Counted from the first letter of the stretch, positions 20,511 through 32,624 are shown. The stretch: 64,000 nucleotides of DNA from Pictodentalium vernedei (GCA_031216915.1 CM062296.1:59447084-59511083), one strand, 5' to 3'. Notes: generated from the letters alone by a model not told the origin. A program made the numbers and translations.

Positions 20511-21290
20511 GACTGTTTTTTTTATGATAATTGTTAATTGTAAAAAAAAAAAAATTTTGTGATTTCAAATTTTTTTTTGTGAATTGTTAAACTTTTATGA
20601 TAATAATTATTAATTGTAAAAAAAATATTTCATTTTTTTTCTACTTCTTATTATATGTATAAAAAATAACCTTTTCCCTGACAAGTTTTTTTTTCTTTAA
20701 TGACAAAATGTTTTTGTTTTATGAGTGTATTATTTATTTTAATGATAGTAATTGTTAATGTAAAAAAAAATATTTTTTGTTTACTTCTTATTAATAAAAT
20801 ATTTCTTTTTGTCAAAAAGTTTTTGTAATTTTTCAATTTTTTTTGTGAATTATTAATTCTAAAATATATTTTAAGGTACATGTGGGTTTTCCTCTAGTCA
20901 GAAATATCTTGGGTTTTCCTCCAGTCAGAAATTCCCTTAGTCAGAAATATCTTGGGTTTTTCCGTAGTCAGAAAATATCTTGTTTGAGATTGATGAGCAT
21001 TTCATGGGTTTTCCTCCATAGTCAGTAATATGTTGTTTTTTTTAAATCAGCGCGCATTTTATCATCATTCATTCCCACCAACAGTAAATAGCGAACAAAA
21101 TTATTCATTTTGACTTCAAGTTCACTGAAAAATAACGGACGAGACATACCGATGAAAATTATACATTTCACAAAGAAAAAACACTTGCCTAATGGGTTTT
21201 ATTTTGTTTACCTCCTTCGATAGTCAAGTCATTTACTGAATTCATAATTCCAAAATTATATTTACACATTTACAATTTTCTTCACTATAT
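20511..21290. other. AT-rich spacer of element A with short direct repeats
   Basis: No gene. Poly-T/poly-A blocks repeat the phrase TGATAATAATTRTTAATTGT around 20525 and 20600. From about 20884 the phrase TCTTGGGTTTTCC..AGTCAGAAA recurs four times (20890-21020). The right terminal repeat starts at about 21291. Confidence 0.5.
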
Positions 21291-22105
21291 AGACAGTTAG
21301 TTCGAGTACACTTTTCACACACTAAAAAACAACCTTCAATAATGTAGACACAATACTTGTAGTTATCAAAAAATAATTGAAATACCTCTGCTTGCAATTA
21401 TTTCGATTCGAGCGTTTGAAAAAAAACCCAAAAGTTTCTGAGACAAAAAAATTGATTTCATCGATCACAAAAAATAAATTGTATCCATTTACATTTAAAT
21501 ATTAACCCTAAAAAAGCTACTACGGATTTTTCACGCAACGTCGCATCCAGCGAGCTATCTCCTTCTCCTTGCCAAAAATCTCACCACGTCATCACTTGCG
21601 GATTCGGGCCTACCGATAAATTCATCCTCTCGATTCGAACTCCGTTTTTCCGCGGTAATCGACGTTGGATCGCTGGTCTTCCATCCGCACCGATGGTGGA
21701 TTTTTGGTCGGGATTCTGTCGGAAAAAATCAACTGAAATGGTAGGTCCATGTTACCTCTGTGAAAAAGGTGGGAGTTTTCCCGAGATCGATCGTGTCAGA
21801 GTCTTACGAGCCCTACAAAAAGAGAATTTTTAAGAGATGAATTGTTTAGAGTTTGTCAAAATTCGGTTGCGAGCCCAACGTTGACCGTTAGAGAAATCGA
21901 ACGTTCAACCGACGATACCTCATCTGCCGTCACCCACTGTGAGAATCGGGAAAAAGTGACGATGTGAACGTGGACTTGTCGCATCGAAAAAATCCATACA
22001 ATTCGATCGTGACGAACGTGATTTGCTCGAAAAAACTCAGTTTTTGGTGAGGTGCGATTCAGACAATAAATGTTTGTGGACTCGTATTCCCGTTTTCACA
22101 CAACT
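21291..22105 (-). repeat. right terminal inverted repeat of element A
   Basis: Reverse complement of 4829-5430. Compared with the left copy, about 200 bp of extra AT-rich DNA lies between the inner block (CGAGTACACTTTTCACACAC, 21302-21321) and the rest (from about 21540). The outer end is followed by the TCCGTC duplication and a long GTGC run. Confidence 0.88.
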
Positions 22106-22115
22106 TCCGTCCGTC

Positions 22116-22146
<31 letters not shown>

Positions 22147-23398
22147 TAAAGTTAAAAATTATCACTGGCACAGACATTTCTTGCTGAAACGTTTATTTTT
22201 CGTAATACGCCGCTGAACAGTTGTTTTTTATTTACTGAAGGTTAATTCGCAAGATGAGAATAAGAAGAATCACATTACACATTAATCCACACACAGTTTT
22301 TTCTTCTACCATATTGCAAAATGAAATACAGAAAAATACCTATATATTTTTTTATATCTTATCTCCTACAAGTGTCTGGGGAAATTCACTGGTTCAAAGA
22401 CGTCAGCTCGAGTCCAATATGGAATTAACTGACACCATATATACCATATTAGGCCACCAACAAACTGTGTGACGAATATATCTTACCGACTACTGCACCG
22501 ATGCACAGAACTAATAACAACAGCGATCAAAATGAAATGAGAGCTTTCTCACACTGAGCTCACGTGTCTTTGCCTTGTTACAATTTATGGGAGAGTGCCT
22601 ACAGGCACTCTTCCATAAACTGTAACAAGGCAAATTCATACATACCAAACAGCTTCATTTCGAAGGTAACATGACACACATCCACAGAATATGAAGCCTT
22701 TTAAGTTGCCTAACCTACACTTCAGACCAAATATGGGCTTCCAACACTCAATCTTTCAACTTGAAGCGTTTATCGGCTGCCGCTATTTTGAATAATCAAT
22801 GAACAAAGGGGAGATTACCCATAGCTGTCAGCGTATATTGATGTTGACAGGCAGGTTTTATATGCAGTCTGCATGTGACGTCTTTGAACCAATGAAATTC
22901 CCAGATATTTGTAGTAGGTAGGATATTGTTAGTTATCTCCCCCAACATTTGTGGTATATGGAGATTTAATACCTGGATGTCTGTTTTTAATGACCGAGCC
23001 GCTGGCGATATGTTTAAATGAGACACCCAGGTATTAAATCTCCATATACCATACATGTCTGCGGTTTCACTGTAATATTTTATTGCACATAAATATTAAA
23101 TTTATTCCCCTATTTTTATTTTTGTCCTAACATAACCGGGCAGAATGTATGAATTAATAATTAAAATGGGTACTTTTTAGCCATATAGCCTGCTAGTGTG
23201 TATTCTTGTTTTTACATCGTGGTTGACCACGGGGTAAAAAAGCAACTGTGGATTGTTTGTTACACCGTACCGCTTAGCCAATCAATACGAAGTATTTTGT
23301 TTCATTTGGAAATAAATTATTTTCCACAAGTTTATTTGGAATGAATGAACAGTGAATAAATATCAATCATGAACTAATTTTGTAAATGTTAATCAATG
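22106..23398. other. host repeat region with foldback sequences
   Basis: No gene. A (GTGC)n run occupies about 22115-22145. A hairpin at about 22574-22640 (GAGAGTGCCTACAGGCACTC centre) belongs to the family inserted at 6149. Segments near 22380-22410 and 22865-22905 are inverted copies (TTCAAAGACGTCA / TGACGTCTTTGAA). A palindrome near 22962-23050 pairs ATGGAGATTTAATACCTGG with CCAGGTATTAAATCTCCAT. Confidence 0.6.
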
Positions 23399-23402
23399 CA
23401 TT

Positions 23403-23473
<71 letters not shown>

Positions 23474-23476
23474 TTT
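23399..23476 (+). repeat. (TTTA)n microsatellite
   Basis: About 19 uninterrupted copies of the tetranucleotide. Confidence 0.95.
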
Positions 23477-23650
23477 GTTTGTTCTTATTAGTAGTTTTAT
23501 TATTTGTGGATTTTTGCAATTAAAATATTTGAAATAGCCCGATGATACTAGATTAAAATATCGTAATGGAACTTCTCATAACACAAGAGTCGAATTGTTG
23601 CTGGTATCAGATCCCTCTTAAACACTTGGCTGTTTCTTTGTTTTTTCCAG

Positions 23651-23768
23651 TATATCGCCACCCAGAATGTAACATAGACGACGGTGGTCTGTCTACATGT
23701 ATGCACGAGATGAGAGAATCATGGGAACTAAATAAGGGAATGCAACCCCAAGATACCATCTATTGTCA
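23651..23768 (+). CDS. internal exon of a host cysteine-rich protein gene
   Basis: The exon is preceded by a pyrimidine-rich acceptor (TTTGTTTTTTCCAG) and followed by the strong donor GTAAGTATC at 23769. The frame gives YRHPECNIDDGG..STCMHEMRESW...DTIYC with three cysteines. It ends two bases into a codon, which fits the one base at the start of the exon at 34444. The two exons plausibly belong to one gene encoding a small secreted or surface protein. The family is not recognised; a six- to eight-cysteine extracellular domain such as the DUF19/T20D4.11 type is a possibility only. Upstream exons were not found. Confidence 0.7.
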
Positions 23769-24415
23769 GTAAGTATCTGTATGTAGAATGAGTAACTCAC
23801 AAAATAGTGCGTGGATTGTTTGCAATGATCGGTGGATGGCGACTTCAGATTTATTGCTATAAAATGAAATTGAACACCAACTCCCCGAGAGTGCTGGTAA
23901 AGCAGGCAACAAACGTAGAACGGTAGGCTAAACCTATCTTTCAACTTGTGCTGTGATCGAAATTTATCCCATAAATGGCCGTTTATTTGAACAATAAAAG
24001 TCTTGGATAATTTTTTGCTTTATTCACCTAATAGGATGATAAATTTTCCCCGTAGTTTAACACTGAAAAAATGTATTTTTATAGTAGAGACGGACTTGTT
24101 GACCTCTGACCTCCACCGCATTCGTTTTCTATAATTAACAGCCCAATTGTTGTTTCTTTAAATCTTTTTGAAAGTATTACGTATTGCCAGTAGAAAACGC
24201 TACACATTGTTCATTTAATAAAGTTTTTTTGCAAATTTAGCTCAAGTTTGTAGGGGAATTATTTTTAGACAGAAATGTATCACTGCGCCTGTTTTGTTTT
24301 GGCAATTTTGCTTGTCTTCGAATTGGACCTGTGTGCTCCTCACTTCTCACTGTGTTTTGTAGCGAGTAACAGCACGATTTCGCAGCGACTGCCCCCTAAA
24401 AGATTTATGGGATAA
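23769..24415. other. intronic host DNA, no feature
   Basis: Ordinary AT-rich sequence within the inferred 10.7 kb intron. No repeat end or coding signal was recognised. Confidence 0.4.
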
Positions 24416-24434
24416 ACAAAATAATTGTATTGAG

Positions 24435-24535
24435 TTTTCTAGTAAAACATTTATTTTACTAGTAGGATTAAGAATGAAACCGACTCGCCAGAGGCTCGTC
24501 GGTTTCATTTTTAATCCTACTCGTAGAATATTTTT
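24435..24535. repeat. foldback element
   Basis: The left arm contains TAGTAGGATTAAGAATGAAA and CCGACTCGCCAG. The right arm contains the inverse GAGGCTCGTCGGTTTCA and TTTTAATCCTACTCGTAGA. The stem is about 45 bp with few mismatches. Target duplication not identified. Confidence 0.6.
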
Positions 24536-25034
24536 TTTTACTTGAAACCACTATACGATTATTCTATATATCTAGAGATGCTGTAATTGACTTTAAACGC
24601 CTTGAATTAAGTGGTTCGTGCACAAGCTGTCATTATCTTGATAAAAGACACTAAGCAATCACGTGTGCAGGTTATTGTGTTAGCTTCAGGCTCATTGCCA
24701 GGAGAGGTGCGACGTATGCGACCTCACCTCCTCACAAAATTGGAGGTCCACTGAGGGGACAATTTCCTATTTGTCATTTGAAAATGTTGATAAAATAGGT
24801 CGTCCTCACTTACCCGGACACATCGTACTCTCTGTTGCTTAGTCACAGAGAGTTCGATTTATCGGGGTATGTTGTTTTAAAACGTAAATGTTCTCGTTTG
24901 CATGGAGTTTCTATGAAACGTCTAGACACAACTTATAAACAATCTTATAGAAATAGTACCAAACTGCTAGGCGCTTCCCAGAAACTAGTTACATGTTCCT
25001 GTTGTCATGCATGTTACACTGAGCTTATCAATGT

Positions 25035-25395
25035 TAAGGAGGCACGGTGGCTTATTAGGTGGGGGTACTGGCTGGAAGCCGAGCGGTCATCCATTTGAAT
25101 CGCATCTGCAGCAACCGTGTTGTCTCCTTGTGCAAGACACTTAGCCCCCAGTGTCCACGTGGAGGGGGGGGGGGGCGTTGTGTACTTATGCGCACTCCAC
25201 GACGATGGTGAACTTGTCTTCAATCAATACTGACCCTGCTTGTGTGGAGTTAGTATGTTAAAGGACCCGATAGGTGCTTTCCGTTGCTCGGTGTTTCTCT
25301 CCGGGTACTCCGGTTTCCTCCACCGTAAAACTGCCCGACACGAGATGACTATGGTTGTCGTTCAGTGTGGTTAACCCCAATAAATAAATAAATAT
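25035..25395 (+). repeat. tRNA-derived SINE with AATA tail
   Basis: The head GGAGGCACGGTGGCTTA and a TTTGAATCGC B-box-like phrase lead into CTCCTTGTGCAAGACACTTAG. A conserved-looking body follows with GGGTACTCCGGTTTCCTCC and GTTCAGTGTGGTTAACCCC, and a short AATAAATAAATA tail. Head-body-tail order is typical of a SINE on the plus strand. A G-run at about 25155-25166 interrupts it. Confidence 0.78.
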
Positions 25396-25595
25396 CATTG
25401 TGAAATGTCTGTCAGGATCACATATGAACTGAATTATATATAAAGGTATAATTTATGGTAAGATGTTAATTAAATCCTTCTTTAAACAACTTTGGTTAGG
25501 TGAGCGCCTTAGTCCCCATGTGGCCTCTTGTTTTCAGACAACCATTCCTGGTTTTTAAACCACAGTAAAGTTAAAGAAATACTGATATGCTGAAA

Positions 25596-25839
25596 CCCTT
25601 TACCCAACGAATCGGCAGCATCCGTCCGCGTAATATGCAAATTAAGTAGTTGAAAAAATATTATTTTTTCAAAACATTATAACAAAACCATATCATGTGA
25701 CCCCTCGCTGGAACGAGCTCGTCGAGCTCGTTCCAACGAGTGGTCACATGATATGTTTTTTTTTTTACATTTTTTGACAAATTTTAAAAATTAATATTTA
25801 AAATAATAAATTTTGACATCGTCTGCGTTGGGTAAAGGG
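25596..25839. mobile_element. palindromic TTAA-type MITE, family P copy 1
   Basis: Outer ends CCCTTTACCCAACG / GTTGGGTAAAGGG. Inner long hairpin with CATATCATGTGACC and GGTCACATGATAT around GAACGAGCTCGTCGAGCTCG. Seven members of this family lie between 25.6 and 45.6 kb. Where flanks are clear the element is bounded by TTAA, as for piggyBac-type elements (inference). Confidence 0.8.
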
Positions 25840-26374
25840 TTAGTAGCGTTCATTTTCGTGAAAGAAGTGATTGATTTTCTTTTCGGTAATGTCAACCCTT
25901 CAAGGCCTGGGCAATTGTCATGAATTCTCCCGAGACTTCAATAAGTACATGCGCAGCTGCTTAGCAGAGATTTCTAGTTAAGTCTTGACTGTCTGTTAGA
26001 AATCACTACCCAGGTGATTTGTCTATTGTCGGTAGAGCCTCATAGTGTTGGTATGTTAAGGGCTGAGATAGCAACAGCCTGAAATAGGCCTTAAAATGTT
26101 AAGTTGTATTTGGATTAAGTAACAAAAACATACTTCAGATATGATTTGTGTTGGCACCCATTATTGAATGCCGAAAATGTCCGGATTTTCATATTTTCTT
26201 ACTTTGTTACTGATAATGCCTTATAGAGGCTTGATAGCAGTTGAAGGGTTCATTTTCACGAAAGAAGTTACTGATTTTCCTTTCGGTTTTGTTAATCCTT
26301 AGGGTCAAGAGGAAATCGACCTGAATTCCATAACCTGTACATGTACAGTTGCCCAGCTAGTTGAGTGCTCATAA

Positions 26375-26985
26375 CAGTCGCGTCAGACGGGGATACGGAT
26401 GGCCTTGCGGATGGAGATACGTATAATAAATCTCGACCCCCCCCCCCCCCCCTCCGAACCGTGAAAATACCACGTATTTTGGGAAAATAGGCATATAATA
26501 CGGATGAGATACGGATGGCCTGCGGATAAATACGGATAGATACGGATGTATGCGTGTCACTCTGCGGCCACACCTAAAACCTGCGGCAGGAGATAAGGAT
26601 AGATACGCATAGATAATCATTGATACGGATGAGATACGGATCAATACGGATAGATACACTGCAATGCTGTATTTTGTGGTATCAAACCTCGCGTTGGTAG
26701 ACTCCCTTTTCCACCGTATTTATCCGTATCTGATGCGGATGAGATACGTATTAATACGGATCAATACGGATTAATACGGATTTTGTGCGGATTGGCCATC
26801 AGCACACGGATGAAAAACAGTTTTGAAATTTTCAAAACTTTTTTCATATTGTGCGCTTCGTGATACGTTTTCACACGGATTGATACGGATGATACGGATG
26901 TCTGCGGTCAGATACGGATGTCTGCGGATAGATACAGATGGTCATCCGTATCTATCGGTATCAACCGTATTTCCCCGTCTGACGC
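26375..26985. mobile_element. inverted-repeat-bounded array of ATACGGAT units
   Basis: The left end CGCGTCAGACGGGGATACGG and the right end CCGTATTTCCCCGTCTGACG are inverted copies. Between them the octamer GATACGGA/TACGGATA recurs more than twenty times in irregular spacing, on both strands, with a poly-C run at about 26430-26450. This looks like a small DNA transposon whose interior has become a satellite. Coding frames inside are shadows. Confidence 0.7.
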
Positions 26986-27067
26986 GCTTTTAAGCAAAAG
27001 CCCACACTTTCCTTGCACATGTTTCCCATTCATTCAAATCCAAATAATATTTTGTTTATAAAAGTTT

Positions 27068-27125
27068 GTTCTATTACGAATTATTGGAGAGTGCCCACAG
27101 GCACTCTCCAATAATTTGTAATAAA
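27068..27125. repeat. foldback core, same family as the MITE at 6149
   Basis: Centre GAGAGTGCCCACAGGCACTC flanked by inverted AATTATTG/CAATAATT arms. CTTAACCAGTTAAC about 50 bp to the right resembles that family's TTAAC outer end. Confidence 0.6.
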
Positions 27126-27553
27126 ACCAACTTTTAATAACACATTTAGACCACCAAAAGTAATCTAGCCCTTAACCAGTTAACAGAGATTTCTAGACAC
27201 AACTTGGCTGCCTTAACAGGCAGCCAAGACGTCACTATAAATCACAGCTCACGTGATTATATATTGTTATTAGGACCTCCTAAAGATAGCATGTTAATGC
27301 CACATGTTCTGAGACTGCAAAATTCTGAAACAGGCCTTTAATGGTTAGGTTATGTTTGGAACAAGTCACCGAATTACTGTAGATATACGTTATGTTGGCA
27401 ACTGGATGGCAATGAAGAGCTCACTGGCAGTGGCATTTTTAGCGCTGCGGTAGAATGATACAAGTACAACTTATTCTGTATTTTCTTGGTGTGAATTCTA
27501 ATGGTTCTATCAGCAAATGTACGTAATAGCCCAAGAACATTAGGTTTCACTAG

Positions 27554-30500
27554 GGAAAAAAATCGGAGAAAGCTGATTTTTTCAGGGAATGTCGAGTACA
27601 TGTCACTGAACAATTAGACAAAAGTCCCCTAAAATCCCAGATGAGCTTTTTTTTCTACAGCCTTTTTTCGAAAACGCGTTTGAAAAAAATCAAAAAAAAA
27701 TCGCACGAACTTTGTAACCTCGAATTGATCCAACTGTATTTTTTGTTTACGCGTATTTCCAGCTACATAATGTCTAATATACATTTACCTAGAGGAAAAC
27801 GTGCATTCTGTGACAATTTCTGCGAAAAATTATTGAAAATTCACAAAAAAGTATCGGATTTACGCAAAAAATGACGATTTTCCTAACGGATTTGCCCAAA
27901 GGGTCGTAGTACAGAACGGGATGTTAGTTGGACAGACGATAAAGAATCCACCACCATTTGAAGACTTTTTTCATTGCTTACAAAATAGACATTATGGAAG
28001 ACCCCCTCTGCTTCTGGCCGAGTTCCCCTTTTGGCATAAAATTCGTCAGCATGAGAACTCAACTATTTTCGGGCTTGGGACCGAACAGACACGTCTGTGT
28101 CTGGCAGCATTAGATCAATAAATAATATTTACAGAATGTACAAAAATCAATAAATAATATTTACAGAATGTACAAATCAATCAACATGGATTAAGTTACA
28201 TTGACTATTATCAACGCTATATACAGAAATGACATGACCTATATACATATTATTCATCGAACTCAGAAATTTCCGACAGGACAGTGTTTCTGTGGTTGTT
28301 ACAAGAATCCGAACTGCAATTACACAAACCTGAGCAAGAGAGTCCTGCCTTCTTACACCCACACCTTTTTGTACAAGCACTCTTGCAACCACAACTGATC
28401 AGATTCAGTAGGTTATCGGGGGCACATGGCTTTGTGGCTGCAGTCGGTACAAGAAGTCCATTGTCTAGCGACCACCCCCAATCCGTCGGAGGAAGCGAAG
28501 TGCCCAGCCATTGTTGGACCTGGAGATAACATCTGTAGACATGTTGTTGTGCAGCATCGCTGCTTGATGGGAGTGAGGCTAGGTCGATGGGTTTATTCAG
28601 TTTAGATTTTGCTACATAACGCTTGTAAGTGACATATCTATATTGGTCGAGAGAGGAAACAGTTTTACTCCCGTATAAGATCAGGAGAAGTTGTTCCCCG
28701 GCAGCGGCTACTGCACTTGGTGTACTGTCATCCGCCAAAATTGTGTTGACATACTGTTGTGAGTCGCTAGTAACATCGGAGACAATTGTACTGAATACTT
28801 TCTTCTTACCAACTCGAAAGAGTGCAGAAGTAGTGTCACAACCACTTATAGAATGTGCTACAAGGAGGTTGCTTCTATGGTCACCCATTTTGGTTGCTAT
28901 TTCACTAACTGAAACTAGTAAGTTTGGGGTAATGGAATACATCATGTGAATATTACATCCCGGTTGAACTCGAGAGGTAAGAATGACTAACAAGTCTGTG
29001 TCTGTTCCCACAACGACAACATTGTTGTCATCTTGAGCGATGTCAAGTGCAGTTTCGGCTATCAGTACATTAGCATCAGCCTCGGCCTGCTTGGACTGAA
29101 TATTGATAGCAGATAGCTCCTGCATTAGAAGATCGATCAGTTGGGTTTTGTTCTTGGCATTTGCAAGGAAATCGGATTGGGGTGTGGTGGCTGGTAACTC
29201 GGGTGAGATATTGATATCAATGGAATACCTGTCTTTAGATCTACGGGCTTGTTCCATGCCCTTTGTCGACATTGTACAAGCATAACCATCAAAAACAACC
29301 ACGACGTTCGCCCCAAAATGTCTCACTAGATAATTGGAATATGATGTACATATGTCCTTATATGACGACTGTTTAGGCCATACAGCTGCCCTCAATAAAA
29401 ATCCACCATCTACAACAAACAAGAGAATGTTCTGGGATTTTAGTTTGCTCGGAACCGTATGTTTTGAGGATCTTACCGAGCGAGCTTTTCTGTGTCTTCC
29501 TCATTCCAGCAGAATCAAACAATGCTGGTGGTTTCGGGGCGAGTTCATATTTGAGATACTCTTCCATCTCTGCTTGTGACTGAATAACACATGTGATGCG
29601 GTTGAACAGAATTGTGGGGTCAATCACTACCTTACTTCCACGGACTTTGATGCTATTTGCCATCGATGCGAAAGACTTCACAGTGTCAACACGTCGCAGT
29701 TTGATGCTGTTGAACGTTTTGCTTACAACATTCGATACGCAACATTCACCAATTTTGCGAACTTGGTCACAGTTCACAGTTTCGTCGGCCACAAGCCCGG
29801 TCGCTATAGAGACTAATTGTAGTGGATCTCTATTCTGAAAGGGGGAATGCACTCTGAGCCAGTTCAATAATTTGGTGATATAATTGGCATCAGTCAATTG
29901 TGAACTTTGACGGAGATCCAGATGTTGTTCGCCATGACCAGTGTGAACATGAACAAAATTTTCGAGAGCATTACATATCGGAAGGCAAAGAGGTAGTCCA
30001 TGTACCCATTTCGCAACAGTGCTATCCGTTATTCCCCTGCCATGTGTGAGACCATCAGGGAGCTTGAACATTCTCATTAAACACTGCTCTATGGTCTGAT
30101 CAGAATATATCCCGTACCAGAATTTATCTGAGCGCCTTATGGTAAAGTAACCTTTCTCAGTGAACAACTTCAAATCATCCTGTTGCATTATTTCTGTTAG
30201 CTCATTCATCTGCTGCAAATAGAGATGAGAACTTTTTGCGTATGCAAAATGATCACCTGCGTGAAATACTGGAATCATACTGCGAACACAATATGTGTGG
30301 AGTTCCCAGTCGCCTGTGCGCTCTGCTCTCAAGAACAACTGGAGAAGACCTATTTGCTCGTAGTATTGTACCCAAAGCTTTCCTGTGCGTCCTACGGACG
30401 CATTCTAGAGCAGTTCGTGTAATTTTGACAGTAGATGGTTGACTCTTTCTTGATTGACAGCGTCAGCTGTTGTACAGTCACCTCTGGCATGTCCACAGAA

Positions 30501-31365
30501 TATTTCATTGACTTCTATGCAGTCTATGTTATCTAGTGTTCGGCTTTCTTCAAACACAAGTTTTGTAATGGCAATTTGTGTTAGCAAATGGGCACGAACT
30601 GCTCTTGAATATGCATGACCACTGATCAAATGATGGATTGACCCATCAGCATAAACAGTCCAAGCCGCTACCAGTCATGATCGAACCAATTGCCCCTAAA
30701 TATGACATAATCATATGGAAGCCGCCGAGTCTAACGAAAACTTTTGTCAACTTATCTGACGAAGACACAATCTCCACTGCTTTGATATAAAGTGGTTGGT
30801 CAAACGTCACTGGACAAACGTATAATACGGTATTTGAATGAGAAAAGTCGATGCCGTTTGAATTTGAGTTTAGGGGGTATGGTTAATATTTCACACGTTT
30901 CACCAGTTCATTATGGAATAAATGACTATTGTTATATATCATTATAAAGCCACTGCTTTTCTGCAATTTTTGATATATAATTTAACTCCCAAAGTAGTCG
31001 TAGATTTGATTTAATGGACGTTGTGTACCGTTGTGTGTATGAAAACAATCAATTTTTTTTCGTAATTTTGTACATTTTCATGAATATTTCACCATTGAGT
31101 GAGAGGATTGGTACAAAGTTGGCATTTTCTGTTGGGGATATGTATTCTCAATATAATTCAGCACGATATTTATGATTCTCACCCTACTAAGGCGAATAAG
31201 AATGAGAAATATGGAGCTGGGTCGAATTTTTTTTAAATTTTTTTTTTTCATCAAAAAACGCTATAATTAAAAAAGCTCAACTCGGATTCGCGGGGACTTT
31301 TCACACTTTATCCGCAATGTGTCCCGGAAACATATAAAAAAATCAGCTTTCTCCGATTTTTTTCC
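27554..31365 (-). mobile_element. 3.8 kb inverted-repeat-bounded element carrying a PIN-like/CXC gene
   Basis: GGAAAAAAATCGGAGAAAGC (left, from 27554) and its inverse GCTTTCTCCGATTTTTTTCC (right, to 31365) are exact. Weaker inverted matches (AAAGTCCCC, GAGCTTTTTT) extend the repeats to about 170 bp. The single gene inside runs on the minus strand. The arrangement is that of an autonomous DNA transposon, but no target duplication is clear. The protein is not a transposase family I can name, so the assignment as a transposon is an inference. Confidence 0.6.
28250..30886 (-). pseudogene. large invertebrate multicopy protein with nuclease-like core and CXC tail, broken
   Basis: From the N-terminal side the homology runs VTFDQPLYIKAVEI, GGFHMIMSYLGAIGS, then SGHAYSRAVRAHLL, LHELL, WELHTYCVRSM and RRSDKFWYGIYSDQ. 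A PIN/XPG-like core follows: FVVDGGFLL, VVVFDGY, EADANVLIAETALD and VVVVGTDTDLL (acidic residues as in metal-dependent nucleases), with SGCDTTSALF. The C-terminus CGCKSACTKRCGC...GLCNC resembles the Tesmin/TSO1 CXC zinc-binding motif. Related proteins occur in many copies in invertebrate genomes (recalled). Breaks: a shift near 30665, a TAG near 30405, and a shift near 29420. The last 390 codons are open. No Met-initiated 5' end was found. Confidence 0.72.
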
Positions 31366-31399
31366 TTACTTTCTTATTTTTATGTCTAATGTGCCTGGA

Positions 31400-32040
31400 C
31401 TATAAAGTCAGATACCGAATACCATCTCTAGTTCTCAATAATATATTATCACTCGGGACACAGCAGGCAAATTAACCCATCCTCTCATCCGAATTGCTTA
31501 TCGTCTCCATGCTTGAGGGTTGAGCTCACGATCATAGAAGGGCGCTTACAGACTACATTATTTCAATGGTGGTCCAGGTGCCTTTTTTGGGATGGTATGA
31601 ATACAATTTATAAAGCTGCGATGGAGACTAAAGCACCTGCAACGTTTTGAAAGTGGATACTTCTGACTCCATATTAAACAATTCTTTGTTTCGGTTCACT
31701 GGGGCAATTTATTCAATATAAACCCAAAAATATCTCTTTATCGACTTAAAGAGCCGAAGGACAAACAAATTATTGGAAGGTTTCTTCAATTTCATGTTAT
31801 CTTAGGTATACGTTTAGGCTCCGTCTACCTTATACCAATGGAAATGCAATAACTGGAACCCAACAGAGAAATACACGTTTCAGGCGACTGTCTTAATGCC
31901 GCGAGGGGCCACTTATTCTGTGGCGGTGTTATGGGTGTAACATTATGTTGATAAACATACTGTTGGCCTCCTCCCCCCTCCCCACCCTCCACGTTCCTGT
32001 GTTCCGGTTGAGGCATGTGGAAACTGAAGGCCACACGGGA
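31400..32040. other. host DNA, no feature
   Basis: No coding or repeat structure recognised. The CCTCCCCCCTCCCC run at 31970-31985 gives a false glycine-rich frame on the minus strand. Confidence 0.4.
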
Positions 32041-32046
32041 ACGTGT

Positions 32047-32624
32047 TAGAGCTGTAGGTTAACCGAAACAGAACCGAGGTTTTTAGTTTTTTTAAAAAAC
32101 CGAAACCGAAACGGTCGACATCCCGTAATCTAAGGTTTTTCGTTTTTTTATTAAATACTCCCTTGTCAGCTCATGCTGCAGAAATTCACAGAATGTAGCC
32201 ATCCCATAGTAGTGAGAGTACCCAGACACTGCCAATGGCAGTGTCTGGGTACTCTCACTACTCTAGGAAGGCTACATTCTGTGAATTTCTGACATTTCAG
32301 TTTAGTTGTGTTTGCAGCTTTCCTCAAGTTGCGTGTAGGTGTCAGACCTCGAAAAATGACCAAGCACAATAAAAGTTCTGTATATTTAGGTAATTATTAT
32401 ATTGGCCTTCCTGTTTCTTCATGTATCATAGCTTATTTAGGGCATTCATTGAGTTTCACTCAATTTCACTACCATTCAGTTATGACTCTGGACATAAGAA
32501 TGAGTTGTATTGAATTTTTACTTGGCCTCATGAACAAACCGAAAACCGAACCGAACCGAGGTTTTTCTCCACCTGAAAAACCAAATCCGAAACCGAACAA
32601 GAAATTTAAAAACCTACAGCTCTA
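32047..32624. mobile_element. small inverted-repeat element (hAT-like ends)
   Basis: Ends TAGAGCTGTAGGTT and AACCTACAGCTCTA, followed inward by AACCGAAAC / GAACCGAAC-rich text and GAACCGAGGTTTTT on both sides. A large hairpin at about 32185-32290 pairs CAGAATGTAGCC and GAGAGTACCCAGACACTGCC with their inverses. No matching 8-bp duplication was seen, so the superfamily is uncertain. Confidence 0.6.

Larger units (their letters stand above)
4829..22105 (+). mobile_element. Polinton/Maverick-type (adintovirus-like) element A, complete but decayed
   Basis: The element has inverted ends AGTAGTGTGAAAACGG (from 4829) and CCGTTTTCACACAACT (to 22105). The exact 6-bp duplication TCCGTC lies at 4823-4828 and 22106-22111. 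AG(T)...(A)CT ends with 6-bp duplications and long inverted repeats are the hallmarks of Polintons. The gene set agrees: integrase, packaging ATPase, protein-primed polymerase B, capsid and penton-like proteins. Because the target lies in a TCCG microsatellite, the duplication alone would be weak evidence; the matching terminal repeats make the boundary secure. A 2.2 kb element, a TTAA-type MITE and a repeat block have inserted inside. Most genes carry stops or frameshifts, so it is a fossil integrated copy. Confidence 0.93.

Noticed and set aside
4823..22111. TCCGTC duplication as stand-alone proof of insertion
   Set aside because: Both flanks lie in TCCG/GTGC microsatellite sequence where TCCGTC occurs by chance. 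It is accepted only because the terminal inverted repeats end exactly there.
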